Assembly: GCA_966250015.1 (NCBI GenBank) | Contig: CBINFS010000069.1 | Location: 1 to 13,315 of the forward strand | Length of the DNA: 13,315 nucleotides | Direction: 5' to 3' | Source: CBINFS01 sp966250015 | GTDB lineage: Bacteria; Bacteroidota; Rhodothermia; Rhodothermales; DASSAV01 | Shown here: piece by piece, positions 13,013 through 13,315 of the stretch | Numbering within the stretch: the first letter of the stretch is position 1 | Layout: each line of letters starts with the position of its first letter | Notes under the pieces: model-generated | What the model was told of the DNA's origin: nothing | The model's database searches: none | The model's input: only the letters and a program-made list of their open reading frames with translations | Translations under genes and position numbers: made by a program

Positions 13013-13315
13013 ATGTGGCGCCCTTTGAGCAATCGATTGTACAGTTGCCCCGCAACCCTCGCCTCGGGTGTGGGATGCGCGCTTGCCGTCCTGGCAACGG
13101 CTCTGACCATCACCGCATGCAGTGAAGATTCCAACCCCGTTGCCTCGTATGAAGGCCACAGGCCCCTCCAGTTTCTTAACGTTACCCAAAGCTATACCCC
13201 CCAGATTCAATGGGTAGGGGGGCGTGTTGCCGCCGTCGGGGTCAACCGCGGCGAAAAGGCCGCCCTCGATGCGACACTTCTGTGGATCATGACGGCCGAC
13301 GACAACACGATCAGC
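13013..13315 (+). CDS. Putative lipoprotein, truncated by the window end
   Basis: An open frame of 101 codons runs off the right edge without a stop. The ATG at 13013 begins a signal peptide: basic residues (Arg3, Arg8), a hydrophobic core (ALAVLATALTITA) and a lipobox I-T-A-C with lipidation expected on Cys36. The residue after it is Ser, so sorting to the outer membrane is likely in a Gram-negative. The mature part visible (QFLNVTQSYTPQIQWVGGRV and following) looks like a soluble beta-rich periplasmic domain, and I do not recognise the family. No good ribosome binding site precedes the ATG. In-frame TTG codons at 13025 and 13037 are alternatives. Its promoter sits beside a LacI operator, so it is probably the first gene of a regulated uptake or surface-binding operon. 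Confidence 0.7.
   Translation, partial: MWRPLSNRLYSCPATLASGVGCALAVLATALTITACSEDSNPVASYEGHRPLQFLNVTQSYTPQIQWVGGRVAAVGVNRGEKAALDATLLWIMTADDNTIS
13030..13039. promoter_or_regulatory. CAATCGATTG, core of the palindrome at 10109-10124
   Basis: This ten-base palindrome falls inside the first codons of the predicted lipoprotein gene. It matches the core of the 16-base palindrome before the dioxygenase gene. An intragenic operator is possible, but chance is not excluded for ten bases. Confidence 0.25.

Noticed and set aside
12913..13210. Minus-strand small open frames over the lipoprotein start
   Set aside because: The plus strand has a convincing signal peptide and lipobox with an upstream promoter, and the minus frames have no features.

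Overview
The window reads as a moderately GC-rich Gram-negative bacterial chromosome segment. There is a lipoprotein with a lipobox, a Tat-type signal peptide, and a mixture of catabolic and transport genes. Shine-Dalgarno sites (for example AAAGGAGG before the aquaporin) and sigma70-like -35/-10 pairs are easy to see. The style of the LacI regulator and of the intergenic repeats fits a Rhodothermota/FCB-like or similar environmental lineage. That placement is a guess, since no taxonomic marker is present.

Layout, left to right. (1) 1-4014 holds unlinked housekeeping-type genes: a minus-strand Tat-exported dienelactone hydrolase family protein, a DUF4126 membrane protein, an AqpZ-type aquaporin with its own promoter and a strong terminator, a repeat-rich gene-free stretch (2897-3273), and a minus-strand SAM-dependent methyltransferase. 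(2) 4300-6592 is a metal-handling pair: a 70-residue free-standing HMA domain followed 52 bases later by a P1B-type ATPase that has no N-terminal metal-binding domain and an unusual CPG transmembrane motif. (3) 6713-9995 is a glycyl radical enzyme and its own radical-SAM activase. (4) 10215-13315 continues in the same direction: a phytanoyl-CoA dioxygenase-family oxygenase, a D-lyxose isomerase-like cupin, a LacI-family regulator, and the start of a lipoprotein cut by the window end.

Blocks 3 and 4 look like a catabolic locus for a small organic or sugar-derived compound. The glycyl radical enzyme would work without oxygen, the dioxygenase with oxygen, and the cupin would feed a keto-sugar to central metabolism. 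LacI would control it, and the lipoprotein probably opens an uptake operon. The sequence-level support is regulatory. CAAACGTTTG, the core of a LacI/PurR-type operator, sits over the predicted start of transcription of lacI and again just upstream of the predicted promoter of the lipoprotein gene. Two other palindromes (an ATCGAT-centred one and GGNAGCGCTNCC) are likewise shared between the leaders of the oxygenase and cupin genes and the lipoprotein region. The substrate cannot be read from the sequence. The strongest candidate for something undescribed is the glycyl radical enzyme together with its unusual neighbours. No tRNA, rRNA, CRISPR array, insertion-sequence transposase or phage gene was seen.
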